Assembly (NCBI GenBank): GCA_030446945.1
Contig: JAUJMI010000243.1
Coordinates: 1-6,054 of the forward strand
DNA: 6,054 bases
Reading direction: 5' to 3'
DNA from: Longimicrobium sp.
GTDB taxonomy: Bacteria; Gemmatimonadota; Gemmatimonadetes; Longimicrobiales; Longimicrobiaceae
The translations under genes and the position numbers were made by a program. Below are positions 6,030 through 6,054 of the stretch, piece by piece; the stretch's first letter is position 1; every line of letters starts with the position of its first letter. Below the pieces are notes generated by a model. The model was not told where the DNA came from. It worked only from the letters and a program-made list of their open reading frames with translations, and did no database searches.

Positions 6030-6054
6030 GAGACACGGAGGCACAGAGACGAAG
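6030..6054 (+). repeat. Start of a purine-rich GAGACACGGAGGCACAGAGA-type repeat, cut by the window edge
   Basis: Immediately after the TAA, the sequence is built from an imperfect 16-base unit: AGAGAC at 6029-6034 recurs at 6045-6050. From memory, CACAGAG/CACGGAG-type strings recur in intergenic DNA of many bacterial genomes, including Gemmatimonadota. Only 25 bases are visible, so neither its extent nor any terminator role for the permease operon can be judged. Confidence 0.4.

Overview
The window is very GC-rich. Its genes fit a Gram-negative bacterium of the Gemmatimonadota (Longimicrobium-like) or Acidobacteriota type. The main clue is a short PadR regulator overlapping a duplicated 'orphan' MacB/FtsX permease, an arrangement characteristic of those phyla. 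Secreted and outer-membrane proteins confirm a two-membrane envelope. The interspersed repeat at the left edge also resembles repeats I remember from Longimicrobium-like genomes. The phylum assignment is inference from gene content, not from a marker gene.

Layout, all genes on the + strand. Positions 1-425 hold no gene: 2-206 is a nested inverted-repeat element, and 207-425 is the upstream region of the first operon, with a small hairpin and a ribosome binding site. Positions 426-2207 encode a secreted beta-barrel protein, with a bactofilin-like repeat segment followed by a barrel of BamA/TamA (surface antigen D15) character. Positions 2204-2833 encode a small exported protein resembling DUF4390; it starts at a TTG that overlaps the previous stop codon. 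A Rho-independent terminator at 2870-2899 closes this first operon.

After a short intergenic region with a second hairpin and a clear TTGACA promoter, a second operon follows: a PadR-family repressor (3058-3393) and an 879-residue ABC-type permease of the ADOP family (3390-6029), overlapping by ATGA. The last 25 bases begin another purine-rich repeat-like sequence, cut by the window edge.

Functionally there are two independent envelope modules: an outer-membrane barrel with a translationally coupled exported partner, and a PadR-controlled permease with no ATPase of its own in the window. I see no CRISPR array, RNA gene, transposase, defence cassette or biosynthetic cluster. The least characterised part is the barrel and DUF4390-like pair. 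The rest belongs to recognisable families, and I do not see a clearly new system.
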